Assembly (NCBI GenBank): GCA_963786195.1
Contig: CAWAYH010000012.1
Coordinates: 235,324 to 299,323, forward strand
DNA from: CAWAYH01 sp963786195
GTDB taxonomy: Bacteria; Acidobacteriota; Vicinamibacteria; Vicinamibacterales; 2-12-FULL-66-21
Direction of reading: 5' to 3'
DNA: 64,000 bases
The notes under the pieces are model-generated. The model made no database searches. It had not been told where the DNA came from and was given only the letters and a program-made list of their open reading frames with translations. Position 1 is the first letter of the stretch. Each line of letters opens with the position of its first letter. Positions 35,625 through 44,821 of this stretch are shown here, in pieces. The translations under genes and the position numbers were made by a program.

Positions 35625-37061
35625 TTAGTCGCTGAGGCGGATCGACTGTGCCACGCGCTGGAACGTTCGCTGGTAACCCTGATACTCGTCCTGCGGCGCG
35701 ACGGCGATGCAATAAAACAGGTTGCCATCCCGGAGCAGCGTCGTGAAGACCGTGACCGCTTCTCCCCGGCCGGTCACTTCCGAGACGTTGCTGAGTGTGG
35801 CCACGATCCCGTTGCGACCGGCCAGTGTCGTGTTCTGGAGGCCGCCCCTCGCGCGCAGCGAGGGATTCGACTGTGCCAGACCGTCGATGAATTCCTGGGT
35901 CGCTTCCTGAAGCGAGTGAATCTCGTTGCGAAGAACACCAAGCTCGACGCCATGGGTGAAGATCGTCTGGCCCTGCACCTGACCGTAGGCGCCGTCGGGC
36001 ACGAATTTCACCGAGTTGCCCGTCGGCACCTCGCGCCAGTTGTCGGGGACGCTGACGCGAAACAGGTTCCCCTCCGTATAGGTCGTGAACCGCGATGACG
36101 GGGGGGCCACGCGAGTGCCGATGTCGCGCGCGTCGGGCGCGGGCTGTCCGGACCGGGTGGGCGTCTGCTTGCCTTTGCGTGTGACCTGTTCGGTCGTCGG
36201 CGCTGGCGACATGCTCCGCAGCCGATCCCGCACGCGCGCGAATTCGCGGGAATCGCCGGCCTGACCTTCGACTCGCAGATGCGAGGCTTCCTGGGCGATG
36301 TAGGTCTGCCGGTTCCCAGGATTGGGATGGTCGCTCATGAACTGCGGAACGCCGCCGCCGCCCTGTTTCGCGATCGTCTGGAACATGTGCATCAGGTCGA
36401 GCGGGTTGTATCCGGCGCGCGCCATCAGCTGCACGCCCAGCAAGTCGGCCTGCTTCTCGTACTCGCGGCTGTACCGCAGAAAGTACGTGCCCAAACCAAA
36501 TTGGGTACCCTGTGCCACCACCTGCCCGACGTCGCCGCCAATGATGGCTCCCGCAATCGCGCCGGCTATCGCACCAATCTCGAACGGCTGCGCTTTGGTC
36601 GCCCCGGCGGTCCCGTGTCGCAGGATCACGTGGCTGAGCTCGTGCGCCATGACGCCGGCGAGCTCGCCCTCGACCGCTGCGGCCTGAATCATGCCGCGGT
36701 TGAAGTACGTGGGCCCGCCCGGCAACGCGAACGCATTGATCTCGCGTACGTTGATGACTTTGAAGGAGTATCGAAACTCGCGCTGTTCCAGCTCGGACGG
36801 AATCACCTGCACCAGGCGCCGGCCGATTCGATTCACGAAGGACTCGATGTCGTCATCTCGAAGAAGCGGCAACTGCTGCTCGACCTCTTTCGCCGCCTGC
36901 TGACCAAGTTCCACATCCTGTGCCGGCGTGTACCTGTTCTTGGGCGGCGTGACGCGCGTCTGCGCAGCCGCCAATGAGACAGTCACCATGAAGAAAGCCG
37001 CGGCGGCCCTCAGAAGGCGGCGGCCGCCGGTAGCACCACTGCGACTCCTCCGTTGAAACAT
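35625..37061 (-). CDS. Periplasmic M48-family zinc metalloprotease (BepA-like)
   Basis: This is 478 aa from the ATG at 37061 (MFQRRSRSG), chosen because a signal peptide follows directly (RRLLRAAAAFFMVTVSLAAAQ); a start 30 codons earlier would bury it. Zinc motif HELSH is at about residue 140 with the third ligand in REYEKQADLLGVQLMARAG. The C-terminal third (NLFRVSVPDNWREVP ... FQRVAQSIRLS) is a separate beta-rich domain common in acidobacterial members. It would act in envelope protein quality control. There is no TPR, unlike E. coli BepA. Confidence 0.88.
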   Translation of the reverse strand: MFQRRSRSGATGGRRLLRAAAAFFMVTVSLAAAQTRVTPPKNRYTPAQDVELGQQAAKEVEQQLPLLRDDDIESFVNRIGRRLVQVIPSELEQREFRYSFKVINVREINAFALPGGPTYFNRGMIQAAAVEGELAGVMAHELSHVILRHGTAGATKAQPFEIGAIAGAIAGAIIGGDVGQVVAQGTQFGLGTYFLRYSREYEKQADLLGVQLMARAGYNPLDLMHMFQTIAKQGGGGVPQFMSDHPNPGNRQTYIAQEASHLRVEGQAGDSREFARVRDRLRSMSPAPTTEQVTRKGKQTPTRSGQPAPDARDIGTRVAPPSSRFTTYTEGNLFRVSVPDNWREVPTGNSVKFVPDGAYGQVQGQTIFTHGVELGVLRNEIHSLQEATQEFIDGLAQSNPSLRARGGLQNTTLAGRNGIVATLSNVSEVTGRGEAVTVFTTLLRDGNLFYCIAVAPQDEYQGYQRTFQRVAQSIRLSD

Positions 37062-37227
37062 CTTCCGACTGTATGCTCGCCAACTTGATCGTCGGTGTAC
37101 CCATTTGCACACGGAGTTTGACCGGAATGCGACACTATGGCTTCGGAACACGCGTCAACGTTGGAGCCGACTACGATGGCCGTTGGCATCCGTGTCCGAC
37201 TCGTGACTCGGGAGGAATGGGGGCCGC

Positions 37228-37569
37228 ATGCTGGGGTGGATGAAGAAGCGGGCATCGACGTCGGACGACGCGGCTGAAGCAGACGCGGCCGTCACGAAGC
37301 CACGCGGGTCCAACAAGGCGGGAAAGTACCAGTGGCTCTACGAATACCTGGAAAATAGATACGCGAGTACGGTCGTCCTGACGTTCGGGCAAATCGAAGA
37401 TCTTCTTGGTTTCTCGCTGCCGGATCTGGCGCGCACCGACCAGGAGTGGTGGACGATTGAAGGCATGAACACTGGCGAAGCTCGTTGGTCAGATGCATGG
37501 ACACTGGCCAGCAGAACGGCCACACCGAATCTGATGGCCCGAACGGTTGCGTTTGAACGCGTATCCTGA
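37228..37569 (+). CDS. Small protein with DUF7662-like domain
   Basis: This is 113 aa with an ATG start. After a charged 28-residue head comes GKYQWLYEYLENRYASTVVLTFGQIEDLLGFSLPDLARTDQEWWT, which resembles a small domain (DUF7662, as I recall it) found alone or attached to nuclease and defence-related proteins. The head is Ala/Lys-rich and likely flexible. It stands alone, followed by a hairpin terminator. Function unknown. Confidence 0.55.
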   Translation: MLGWMKKRASTSDDAAEADAAVTKPRGSNKAGKYQWLYEYLENRYASTVVLTFGQIEDLLGFSLPDLARTDQEWWTIEGMNTGEARWSDAWTLASRTATPNLMARTVAFERVS

Positions 37570-37580
37570 GTGGAGGGGGG

Positions 37581-37606
37581 CCCCAAACGCGGCTGCCGCG
37601 TTAGGG
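37581..37606. terminator. Hairpin between convergent genes
   Basis: Perfect 7-bp stem AACGCGG/CCGCGTT (37586-37592, 37596-37602) with CTG loop, extended by CCC/GGG across one A-A mismatch. It lies 12 bases after the stop of the gene at 37228 and 20 bases before the end of the small protein on the other strand. Confidence 0.55.
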
Positions 37607-37626
37607 ACCACGTTCGGCGCAGCGGA

Positions 37627-37710
37627 TCAAACCCGACGTCTGTAAAAGAGTCCCCCGCCCCCGAGGATCAGTACCACCAAGACGATGATGAGTAGAGTGT
37701 TCGTGTCCAT
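37627..37710 (-). CDS. 27-aa hydrophobic miniprotein
   Basis: An ATG at 37710 with AGGAGA five bases upstream opens MDTNTLLIIVLVVLILGGGGLFYRRRV-type sequence ending at TGA 37627-37629. One membrane span, a Gly4 turn and a basic end are typical of the small DUF3309-like membrane peptides common in soil bacteria. The good ribosome site and isolated position make it likely to be expressed. Confidence 0.6.
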   Translation of the reverse strand: MDTNTLLIIVLVVLILGGGGLFYRRRV

Positions 37711-37842
37711 GTTCTCTCCTGCCATCTGACTGACGCGCATGGCGAGTCTGCCGGCGTTCTGTCGTAAGCAGCGTATCGTCGGACGAACAGGGATGTCTGT
37801 TCCGTTCTGTACACGTTCAGCTTGGACGAACGGGTGGGCCTG

Positions 37843-38855
37843 ATGGATGACACGTCGCAGACCTTGAAGCCGTGGGTCACATTCGCCGGGTGTGTGCTCG
37901 TCGTTGGCTCGAGCTGTTCACGAGCGTGGTGCTCGAAACGGTGCTGTACGCCGGGGCGGCTGGCGTCTCGCCGGTGGCGCTGCTCGCGTCGGTGGCGTTC
38001 TGGACGTGGCTGTGGGGGCCGCTCGGCCTGCTCATGGCGACACCGCTGACCGTGTGCCTTGTCGTGCTCGGCAAGCACGTGCCGGGTCTCGAGTTTGTCG
38101 GGCTGCTGTTGGCCGACACGCCCGCGCTGGCCCCCGAGTATGGCTACTACCAGCGTTTACTGGCCCGCGATCAGAGCGAGGCAGCCGACCTCATCGATCG
38201 GCACATCACGACCGAGTCCCCACGCTCGGTCTACGACGCCCTGCTGCTGCCGGCGCTCAACTATGCGGAGCGCGACCGGCTGGAGCAGCGCCTGTCGCCC
38301 GCCGAAGAAACGGCCGTCATCGATGCGACGCGGGAGCTGTTGTCGGACGCTGCGGCGTCGATCCGGCGCCTGCATCCGGAGGCGCCCGCATCCCTCGATG
38401 ATCCGCCACGCCCCGCACGGCGCGCACCGCTGCGCGTGCTGGGCTACCCGACCAACGGCGTCGCCGACGAGCTCGCGCTCGCGATGCTCGCGCATGTGGT
38501 GGACGACCTGCCAATCAGCGTTGAGATCACGACAACGCGCCTGCAGGGCTCGCAATTGCTGACGCTTGTGCAAGAGCAAGGCTTCCCTGTCGTGTGCCTT
38601 GCCGATCTGCCACCCAGCCCGGCGTCCAAGACGCGATACCTCGTCAGGAGGCTCCGCGCCGCGTTGCCCGACGTACGAATCCTGGTCGGGCGCTGGGGAC
38701 CGCCGGCGCTGGCGGACGACAGCACGCAGGTGCTGCGCGAAGCCGGAGCGAGTCTCGTGGCCTCGACGCTGGTGGAGACCCGGACGTACCTGAGCGAGCT
38801 CGTGGAGATCCCGAGGATCGCGGTTCCGGAGACAACCGGCGAGCATGCGGCGTAG
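37843..38855 (+). pseudogene. AI-2E family transporter with large internal deletion
   Basis: ATG 37843 begins an N-terminal piece (MDDTSQTLKPWVTFAGCVLVVG) that fits the first span of AI-2E (TqsA/PerM) permeases. At about 37905 it passes, with a frame change, straight into the C-terminal part of the same family: VVLETVLYAGAAGVSPVALLASVAFWTWLWGPLGLLMATPLTVCLVVLGKHV. A cytoplasmic tail of about 270 aa follows (LEFVGLLLADTPALAPEYGYYQRLLARD ... IAVPETTGEHAA). Roughly 270 central residues (spans 2-6) are absent. The tail itself is intact and resembles the B12-binding-like extension of this subfamily. Confidence 0.7.
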
Positions 38856-38866
38856 GCCGCGTAGCG

Positions 38867-39406
38867 CTACCGGCGATGCGATTGCCCGTAGTCGATGGCG
38901 AACTGCCGGAGCTCCGCGTTTGTTTGACCGAGCGCGATCGCCTCTTTGGTGGCGCGCTCGACGTCCCAGTGATCGACCGCGAGTCGCTTGATCAGCCACA
39001 TGGTGGCCGCGCGATTGCCACCGCCGCAGTGGATGAACGCGGGCTCGGCACCTTTCGAGGTAATGGCCGTCAGGAACTGGTCAGCGGCCTGGGGATTTGG
39101 CTTTCCGTCGAATGGGACATGAAAGTAGTGGAGCCCCACGGCCTTTGCAGCGGCTTCTTCTTTCTCGACCTCCGCGCCAGCCTCGGTGGCCAGCCGTAGA
39201 TTGATGATGGACACGAATCCCATCTTCTTGATCTCGGGCACAGCTTCGGCCGTGATGGCCCCGGAGCACGCTACCGTCGTTTCGATCCGCGCGAGGTTCC
39301 GGATACCAGGAACGGTGTCTTTGGTCACCTGTTGCGCGTGAATGAATCCCGCGCAAAGGCAGACCATCGCCACAGAAGTCGGGAGCGTGAATGGACGCAG
39401 GCGCAT
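38867..39406 (-). CDS. Secreted DUF442-type (beta-lactamase hydrolase-like) phosphatase
   Basis: This is 179 aa from the ATG at 39406 with GGAGG upstream. The signal peptide is MRLRPFTLPTSVAMVCLCAGFIHAQ. The domain has the dual-specificity-phosphatase-like order: EAVPEIKKMGFVSIINLR, then YFHVPFDGKPN, then the P-loop FIHCGGGNRAATMWLIKR (Cys and Arg present, C-x4-R as in this subfamily). The location is periplasmic. Substrate unknown; some relatives act in sulfide or persulfide metabolism. It stands alone. Confidence 0.75.
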   Translation of the reverse strand: MRLRPFTLPTSVAMVCLCAGFIHAQQVTKDTVPGIRNLARIETTVACSGAITAEAVPEIKKMGFVSIINLRLATEAGAEVEKEEAAAKAVGLHYFHVPFDGKPNPQAADQFLTAITSKGAEPAFIHCGGGNRAATMWLIKRLAVDHWDVERATKEAIALGQTNAELRQFAIDYGQSHRR

Positions 39407-39537
39407 GGCGGATCCTCCGTGAATCGCGATCATACTCCTTCTTCCGCAGAACGTGCGCGTTCACTCCGTTTCCCGCCGAGGCCGCACGACGCGCGTCCGT
39501 CTCTCGTCGTGCGCCTGCCGGGTCGCCCGGTCTGAGC

Positions 39538-39939
39538 CTATTGGCCCTGAAGGACTGTTGCGTTCAGGCCCGTGAGACGACGCGCGGCGTCCCGGTCCTG
39601 TTTGCGAACCTTCCGGCTGAGGACGCGCGATGCGTCCGCGGATCTCGAGGCGTAATACTCGTTGATGTCGTGACGCAGCGCCTGCGGGACGCCGGCAAAC
39701 TTCCGCTCGGCGAACTTCTTCAGCAGATCGGCGTACGTCTCGTCCGCCAGTGGATTAGCGCCGTGCGTCGAGCGGTTCCCCGTGTCCAGATCCTTGTCAC
39801 CGAGAGCCAGGCTTCCGGCGCGCAGCGCGCTCAGCGACGCACGATAACGCGCGTGGCAGGCCGTGAAGCTCTCGACAAACATCCGTTCCGTTTGCGGCGT
39901 GAGCGGCTCAATGCGTCTCATCTCCAGAAGCACAACCAA
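39538..39939 (-). CDS. Conserved protein of unknown function
   Basis: This is 133 aa. TTG 39939 and ATG 39921 (MRRIEPLTPQ) are both possible starts. The C-terminal stretch (ADETYADLLKKFAERKFAGVPQALRHDINEYYA) is helical and looks family-like. CHARY in the middle is a C-x-x-R, not a haem motif. There is no signal peptide, which is odd because such tails usually sit in secreted proteins; the 5' part may be missing as in neighbouring genes. Confidence 0.45.
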   Translation of the reverse strand: MVVLLEMRRIEPLTPQTERMFVESFTACHARYRASLSALRAGSLALGDKDLDTGNRSTHGANPLADETYADLLKKFAERKFAGVPQALRHDINEYYASRSADASRVLSRKVRKQDRDAARRLTGLNATVLQGQ

Positions 39940-40045
39940 ATCCCGTGCCGCGAATCTTCAAGCCCGGCAGTCGCGCTAGAATCGTGTCGCCGGCCGAGTA
40001 GGCGGGCAGGCGACTCAGCTGGAACAGAAGAGCAAGGAGTGAGGC

Positions 40046-40417
40046 ATGCAGCTCGGCGCATTCTCAATCAGCCTGGCCGTCAAGGACCTGGCCGCTTCAC
40101 AACAGTTCTACGAGAAGTTCGGGTTCAAGGCCTATGCGGGCGATCCGTCGAAGAACTGGGTGATCCTGAAGAACGGCGATCACGTCATCGGCCTGTTCCA
40201 GGGCATGTTCGAGAAGAACATCCTGACCTTCAACCCGGGCTGGGACAGCAATGCGCAGGAGATTCCGGCGTTCACGGACGTGCGCGAGCTGCAGCGTCAG
40301 CTGAAGGCGAAGGGCGTGAAGCTCGAGAACGAAGCGGACGAGAGCACGACGGGCCCGGCCAGTTTCATCGCGGTGGATCCCGACGGCAACCCGATCCTTT
40401 TCGACCAGCACATCTGA
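40046..40417 (+). CDS. VOC (glyoxalase/bleomycin-resistance) superfamily protein
   Basis: This is 123 aa with an ATG start and a GCAAGGAGTGAGG ribosome region. It is a single VOC fold with the two beta-alpha-beta-beta-beta halves: SISLAVKDLAASQQFYEKFGF and, later, GPASFIAVDPDGNPILFDQH. The terminal Asp-Pro-x-Gly-Asn turn is characteristic. Such small members often act as dimers on electrophiles or in antibiotic binding; no specific substrate can be read. It is followed by dispersed repeat copy B, whose hairpin may end the transcript. Confidence 0.85.
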   Translation: MQLGAFSISLAVKDLAASQQFYEKFGFKAYAGDPSKNWVILKNGDHVIGLFQGMFEKNILTFNPGWDSNAQEIPAFTDVRELQRQLKAKGVKLENEADESTTGPASFIAVDPDGNPILFDQHI

Positions 40418-40431
40418 GCGCACAAATCTAT

Positions 40432-40621
40432 CCGAGGGGCTTCGCCCCTCGGACTCCCCCACACGCTCTCTCCCGCGCCGCTTCGTGGTTCGACTATGCT
40501 CACCACGCCCTGAGCGAAGTCGAAGGGCGCCGGCGCGCTCCGTTCGCGTGGCTCGCTCGCGATGCTCGCTCGCGCCCGTGGAACGAGTTGCAGGTTTATG
40601 AGACAGCTTCTCGAAGCAGCG
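40432..40621 (+). repeat. Dispersed repeat copy B
   Basis: The hairpin at 40432-40452 is identical to that of copy A. It is followed by the same blocks plus a 40-base insert (about 40487-40535) that contains a CCTGAGCGAAGTCGAAGGGC element. That insert is also present, inverted, in copy C at about 46560. It starts 15 bases after the VOC stop. Confidence 0.75.
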
Positions 40622-40701
40622 GTCAGGCATCGGCCCGAAGCATCGATGTCGCAGCAATCGCGCCAGGTTAGATCCTGCCCGCCCAACAGCGGTTCTGCGT
40701 C

Positions 40702-41130
40702 ATGAAGCCGGACGGCTACTGGTTCACGTCCTCGAAGTTCGAGATCGAACCCGGGGAAGACGCGGAGATCAACCCGCTGATTTACGGGAAGCAGCTGAGC
40801 GTGTGGCTGAAAAAGCGGCTCGAGGAATCCGGCTATGCAGTCGAGGACATCGTCAATGAGGATTGGGGCCGTGTCTTGATGTGCGGACGTGAGCCGTTCA
40901 TGCTCTGGGTCGGCTGCGGAAACGTCACGGATGATGAGTCGGCGCAACCGGGCGACGACCCGCCTGCGAAAGAAGCCATAGTCTGGCACTGCTTTGCGAC
41001 GGCGGAAGAGTTCTTCTGGAAGCGGCTGTTCCGGAAGATCGACACTGAGCCGGCCGTCGCGAAGCTGCATGAGGACCTGGGCCGGATCCTGCGCTCCGAG
41101 CCGGATATCACGCTTGTCGAAGAGCCGTAG
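40702..41130 (+). CDS. Conserved soluble protein of unknown function
   Basis: This is 142 aa, ATG 40702. MKPDGYWFTSSKFEIEPGEDAEINPLIYGKQ, then LEESGYAVEDIVNEDWGRVLMCGREPFMLWVGCGN, then HCFATAEEFFWKRLFRK. The pattern matches a widespread small family in proteobacteria and acidobacteria that I know only as hypothetical. It is acidic with no span or signal. The gap to the next feature is small. It is probably cytoplasmic. Confidence 0.6.
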   Translation: MKPDGYWFTSSKFEIEPGEDAEINPLIYGKQLSVWLKKRLEESGYAVEDIVNEDWGRVLMCGREPFMLWVGCGNVTDDESAQPGDDPPAKEAIVWHCFATAEEFFWKRLFRKIDTEPAVAKLHEDLGRILRSEPDITLVEEP

Positions 41131-41143
41131 CGGTCTGGGGGAA

Positions 41144-41330
41144 CGATGAATCGCCGCTTTCTCCTTCTCGTCGCCGTCTGACTGACGGTCGAGCGTTCCC
41201 CTATGGATTCGGTTGCTGTGATCGTCCTTACCAATCTGAGCAACACCCCTTACGAAGGGCTGACGGCGAACATTGCCATCATGTACGCGCCGCAGCTCAA
41301 AACGGCTCCACGTCTGCCCGCGTATTACAG
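41144..41330 (+). pseudogene. Remnant: N-terminal leader joined to a serine-hydrolase C-terminus
   Basis: ATG 41144 gives MNRRFLLLVAV and then a stop (TGA). The following bases in another frame read DSVAVIVLTNLSNTPYEGLTANIAIMYAPQL, which resembles the C-terminus of class C beta-lactamase-like serine hydrolases (the VVVLTN strand and terminal helix). The catalytic middle is absent. This is the third gene in the window that keeps only its ends. Identification rests on short stretches. Confidence 0.4.
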
Positions 41331-41540
41331 TGGCTGTCCCGAAATCACTCTCCCCGTTCCGATCGCCACCCCAACGACTTTGCCTGGGACCATGATGGCG
41401 TTTACGGCCTGGCAGCGCGGACAGGTCCAGGGGCGTTCCTCGGCCGGGCCATCCGGCGTCCATCCTTCTATCAGGACATTCGCCTGCCCGTGACAACGGA
41501 CGCAGTGGGTTCCGATCGGCGTCGCGTCTCTTATGTCCAT
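41325..41540 (-). CDS. Small zinc-ribbon protein
   Basis: This is 71 aa from the ATG at 41540. Two Cys pairs, HCVRCHGQAN and WTCPRCQAVN, 21 residues apart, make a treble-clef or ribbon zinc site. No other domain is present. Similar orphan zinc-ribbon miniproteins are common in soil bacteria and unnamed. A TTGACA embedded in the palindrome at 41589-41606 points this way and may be its -35 box. Confidence 0.55.
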   Translation of the reverse strand: MDIRDATPIGTHCVRCHGQANVLIEGWTPDGPAEERPWTCPRCQAVNAIMVPGKVVGVAIGTGRVISGQPL

Positions 41541-41588
41541 GCCCGAAAAGCCCCGTGCGGCCTCATGCGTCCGCCCGCAGGCACCACT

Positions 41589-41606
41589 TCACTTTGAGTG
41601 TCAAGT
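41589..41606. promoter_or_regulatory. Palindromic operator-like site, downstream of an ADOP gene
   Basis: CACTTTGAGTGTCAAGTG: CACTT and AAGTG arms around an 8-base centre. Read on the minus strand it contains TTGACA. A near match is at 44359-44375 before the ADOP gene's start, so the gene is flanked by two such sites. Confidence 0.5.
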
Positions 41607-41615
41607 GGAGTGGGT

Positions 41616-44304
41616 TCATTCCGCCCGCAGCGCCTCGCTCGGCTCGACGCGCAGCGCCCGGCGCGTGGGCACGATGCACGCGAGCATGCATACGGCCATC
41701 ATCAGCGCCATGTAGGCGATCACCACTCCCGTCTCCTTCGCGGACATGTCCATGACGAGTCGCGTGAGCGCGGCCACCAGCGCGCCTCCCGCGATCACAC
41801 CCAAGCCGACTTGCGCAAGCGGGCGCGCCAGGATCGGCCCGACGACACGACGCCGGCTGGCGCCGAGCGCGACGCGGATCCCGATTTCGCGCGTGCGGCG
41901 CGAGACGGCGAACGACATCACGGCGTAAATCCCCGACAGCGAGAGCAGGAGCGCGACCGCGCTGACCCCGCCGAGCAGACGGAACAGGAAGTCGAACTCG
42001 TTCCACATCCCCGCCCCGACCGCGTTCAGCGGGAGGAGATCGTGCAGCCGCAGCGTGGGATCGATGGCCGCCGCGGCCGCGCGCAGCCGCAGCGCAAACG
42101 CCTGCCGATCGCCCCTGACGTGCACGATCATATGCGTGGGGACTGTCGCCCCCGGCGCGGCCGGATGATAAACGGCCGCGAGGTCGAGCGCATCGTCGTG
42201 AATCGTGCCGAGATCCGGTACCACGCCGACGATCGTCAACCAGGGACCGACATCCCGGGTCGCCCTCTGGTCGTCGCGATTCTGCGTCACTTCGCGCAGC
42301 TGCTTGCCGATCGGGTTCCGGCCCGCGAGGACACGGCTGACGAACGATCGGTTCACGATCACGACTCGTGCGCCAGCCGCGAGATCGCCGCCGGCGAAGG
42401 ACCGCCCGGACAGGACCGGCGCGCGCAGCACGTCGAAGTAGTTCACGGCAACCGAGGCGCCATTCACCCGATGCTGGCGGGCAGGGTCCTGAGGTGCCGC
42501 GCTGGCGTCGTCCACTTCGATCCACTGGTGAGGATGAATCGTGCGGGGCAGTCGATCCGTGAATGTCACGCCGGCAACGCCGGGCTCGGAGGCCAGCCTC
42601 TGCTCCAGTTCCTCGAGCGACGCACGGAATCGGGCGGCCATGCGGGCGCGGTCGGCACCGGCAGGAATCTCGCGGTCGACCTCGAGACGGGTCGACAGGT
42701 ACTCCGCGGCCGGGAACCCGACGTCGAGCGACTGTACCTGAACGACCTGGCGCCGGACGAGAAAGGCGGCCGCCGGGAACGCGACGGTGACGGCCACCTG
42801 AGTCACGATCACGACGGTCCAGACGCCGCCGAACCGCAGGCTGGTCGTCCGCACGGCTGTCTGCCGAAGCCGCGCGTCAACCTTCTGGCCGGTCACCTTG
42901 AGCGCGGGCACCACGCCGGCGACGATGGCACCGAGTACCGGTGAGGCCGACGCCATACAGGATCGTGGCCGGGGCGATGCTGCCGTCGAACCAGAACGGC
43001 AGCCGCCCGCCTGCGTCGATCTGCGACACGCGCAACCACCATCGAAGCAGAAACACCGCGGCCCCGATCCCGGCGGATGCGGCGATTGCCCCGAGCACCA
43101 GCGCCTCCGCAAAGAGCTGCATCATGATCCGCCCCCGGCTCGCGCCAAGGGCGGTCCGCACGACGATCTCGCTCTCGCGCGTCGCGGCCCGCGCGAACAT
43201 CAGCAACGCGACGTTCGCGGCGACGAGCAGCAACAGCAGCACGAGGAACACGTTGATGGACAGGAACGCGAGCGACTCCCTGCCGCGCATGCCGGTGATC
43301 GCCTGCGCGTACGGGAGCACTTCGGGGTGGAGGTGCTCGTGGGTATCCGGGAAGGCGGCGGCAGCGCGCATTCCGTCCGACGTCAGTTCCGACTGCGCTC
43401 GCTCGATCGAGACGCCTGGAGCGAGCCGGCCGAACACGTAAATGCCCGGTCCCTGGCGAGGACCGTGAGCCTCGAGCCTGAGTGGCGTCCACCCGCTGTG
43501 CGAGATGGGAAACGCGAAGCCTTCGGGCATGACGCCGACGACGGTGCTCGGCGCCTCGCCCAGCCGCACCGTCCGTCCGACGACGCCGGGATCCCCACCG
43601 AAGCGCGACTGCCACAGCTCGTACCCGATCACCACGACCGCCGGGGCACCGCGCTGTTCGTCGGACGCAACGAGGAGCCGACCCTTCAACGGGGGAACGC
43701 GAGCGACGCCGAACGCTGACGCGGTGATCTCCGCTATCTGCACCGGCTCCGGTAGGCCGTTGTCGATCGCGAGGTTCCGGTCGACCGTCCTGAAGGCGCC
43801 GAGATCCTCGATCGACGCCAGCTGCTCGCGCCATCTCATGAAATCGAACGACGCCTGCTCCTCCACGCCTCTCGAGGCGATGTGCCAGAGCCTGACGCCG
43901 ACGATCCGATGGCCTTCCTCGAGCGGCAGCCTGGGGTGCACGTACTGGGTCAGGAACTCGAACGTGCCCGTGCCTGCGGCGACGGCAAATGCGATTGCCG
44001 TCCCGCCGAGGACCGAAAGGCCCGGGTACTTGATCAGCATCCGGACGCCGAGCTTGAGATCCATCGACCAGCCGGTCAGCCAGCGGAAGGATCGCTCGTC
44101 GCGCTGAAGCTCCTTGACCTGTTCCCTGCCGCCGAACGCGCGGCGTGCGGCGTACCGGGCCTCCTCGGCGGTCATGCCTTGCGCGACGAACCTGTCTTCC
44201 AGGAGTTGGAGATGCGCGGTGATTTCCCGCGCGAGATCGGCTTCCGCCCGATCGGAGCGGAAGAACGAAACCAGACGAAGCAGCAGGCGGCGGATTACAG
44301 ACAA
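41616..44304 (-). CDS. ADOP-family MacB/FtsX-like permease (one frameshift)
   Basis: About 895 aa. The probable TTG start at 44304 (SVIRRLLLRLVSFFRSDRAEADLAREITAHLQLLEDRF), the usual permease-prefix sequence, is preferred over an ATG at 44424 that would lie upstream of the operator. The first core and FtsX segment (LLLVAANVALLMFARAATRESEIVVRTALGASRGRIM) are followed by one frame change near 42930. Then come the second core and the last FtsX segment (SRRTREIGIRVALGASRRRVVGPIL, RRALRVEPSEALRAE). No PadR gene adjoins, but a palindromic site overlaps the promoter. Confidence 0.87.
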
Positions 44305-44358
44305 CGTTTCGGTCTCGAGTTGAGGTGTGCTGAACTCGCCCGACGATGCCACGCCGTT

Positions 44359-44375
44359 CACTTGGATGTCAAGTG
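44359..44375. promoter_or_regulatory. Palindromic operator over the -35 box of the ADOP gene
   Basis: CACTTGGATGTCAAGTG is a perfect 6-bp inverted repeat around a 5-base centre. On the minus strand it reads TTGACA, a consensus -35 box, about 55 bases before the presumed TTG start at 44304. The -10 candidate (CATCGT after 18 bases) is weak, as expected for an activated or tightly regulated promoter. Confidence 0.55.
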
Positions 44376-44529
44376 GAATCGGTGTCGACGTAACGAGCGG
44401 CCCTACCCGTCTCGTCGCGTACACTGAGCAAGAAAACTGATTGAGCTGGGAACGAGCGCGCGCCTGAGGGACGAGCTGCGCCGGTCCAGTGACCGACTCG
44501 GCTTCCTTACGACCGTCGAAAGGCCATAC

Positions 44530-44784
44530 CGAAAGCAGCAGTCCCGTGACAGTGGCCTACAGCACCGGCAACAGCGGTACCGCCACCGCGGGCGTCGATT
44601 ACGACGCCGTTTCGGGTACGGTGACGATTCCTGCAGGGCGGACACCTGGGCGGTGTATGTGACGGTCAGAGGCGATCGCAAGCAGGAGCCCGACGAGGTG
44701 TTCTACGTGAACCTCTCGAACGGCAACGGCGCGACGATAGCCGATGGCCAGGGCGTGGCCACCATTCGTAACGATGATAGGTAA
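44530..44784 (+). pseudogene. Calx-beta domain fragment (C-terminal end of a larger gene)
   Basis: The coding stretch PVTVAYSTGNSGTATAGVDYDAVSGTVTIPAG is followed after one indel by VYVTVRGDRKQEPDEVFYVNLSNGNGATIADGQGVATIRNDDR and TAA 44782-44784. This is a complete Calx-beta repeat with its calcium-binding acidic loop, normally one of many in large adhesins. No start codon, signal or other domain is present upstream before the divergent ADOP gene. It is the 3' end of a lost gene, followed by its terminator. Confidence 0.65.
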
Positions 44785-44791
44785 AACAATG

Positions 44792-44816
44792 ACGGGAGGG
44801 CCCGAGGCCCTCCCGT
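44792..44816 (+). terminator. Intrinsic-type hairpin after the Calx-beta remnant
   Basis: Perfect 11-bp stem (44792-44802 and 44806-44816) with CGA loop, followed by TCTCG, so the T-run is weak. It lies 7 bases after the stop. Confidence 0.7.
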
Positions 44817-44821
44817 TCTCG

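Noticed and set aside
41144..41180. Third selenocysteine codon at the TGA after MNRRFLLLVAV
   Set aside because: The sequence after the TGA does not continue in frame; no Cys position or SECIS-like loop is evident. It is a deletion junction.
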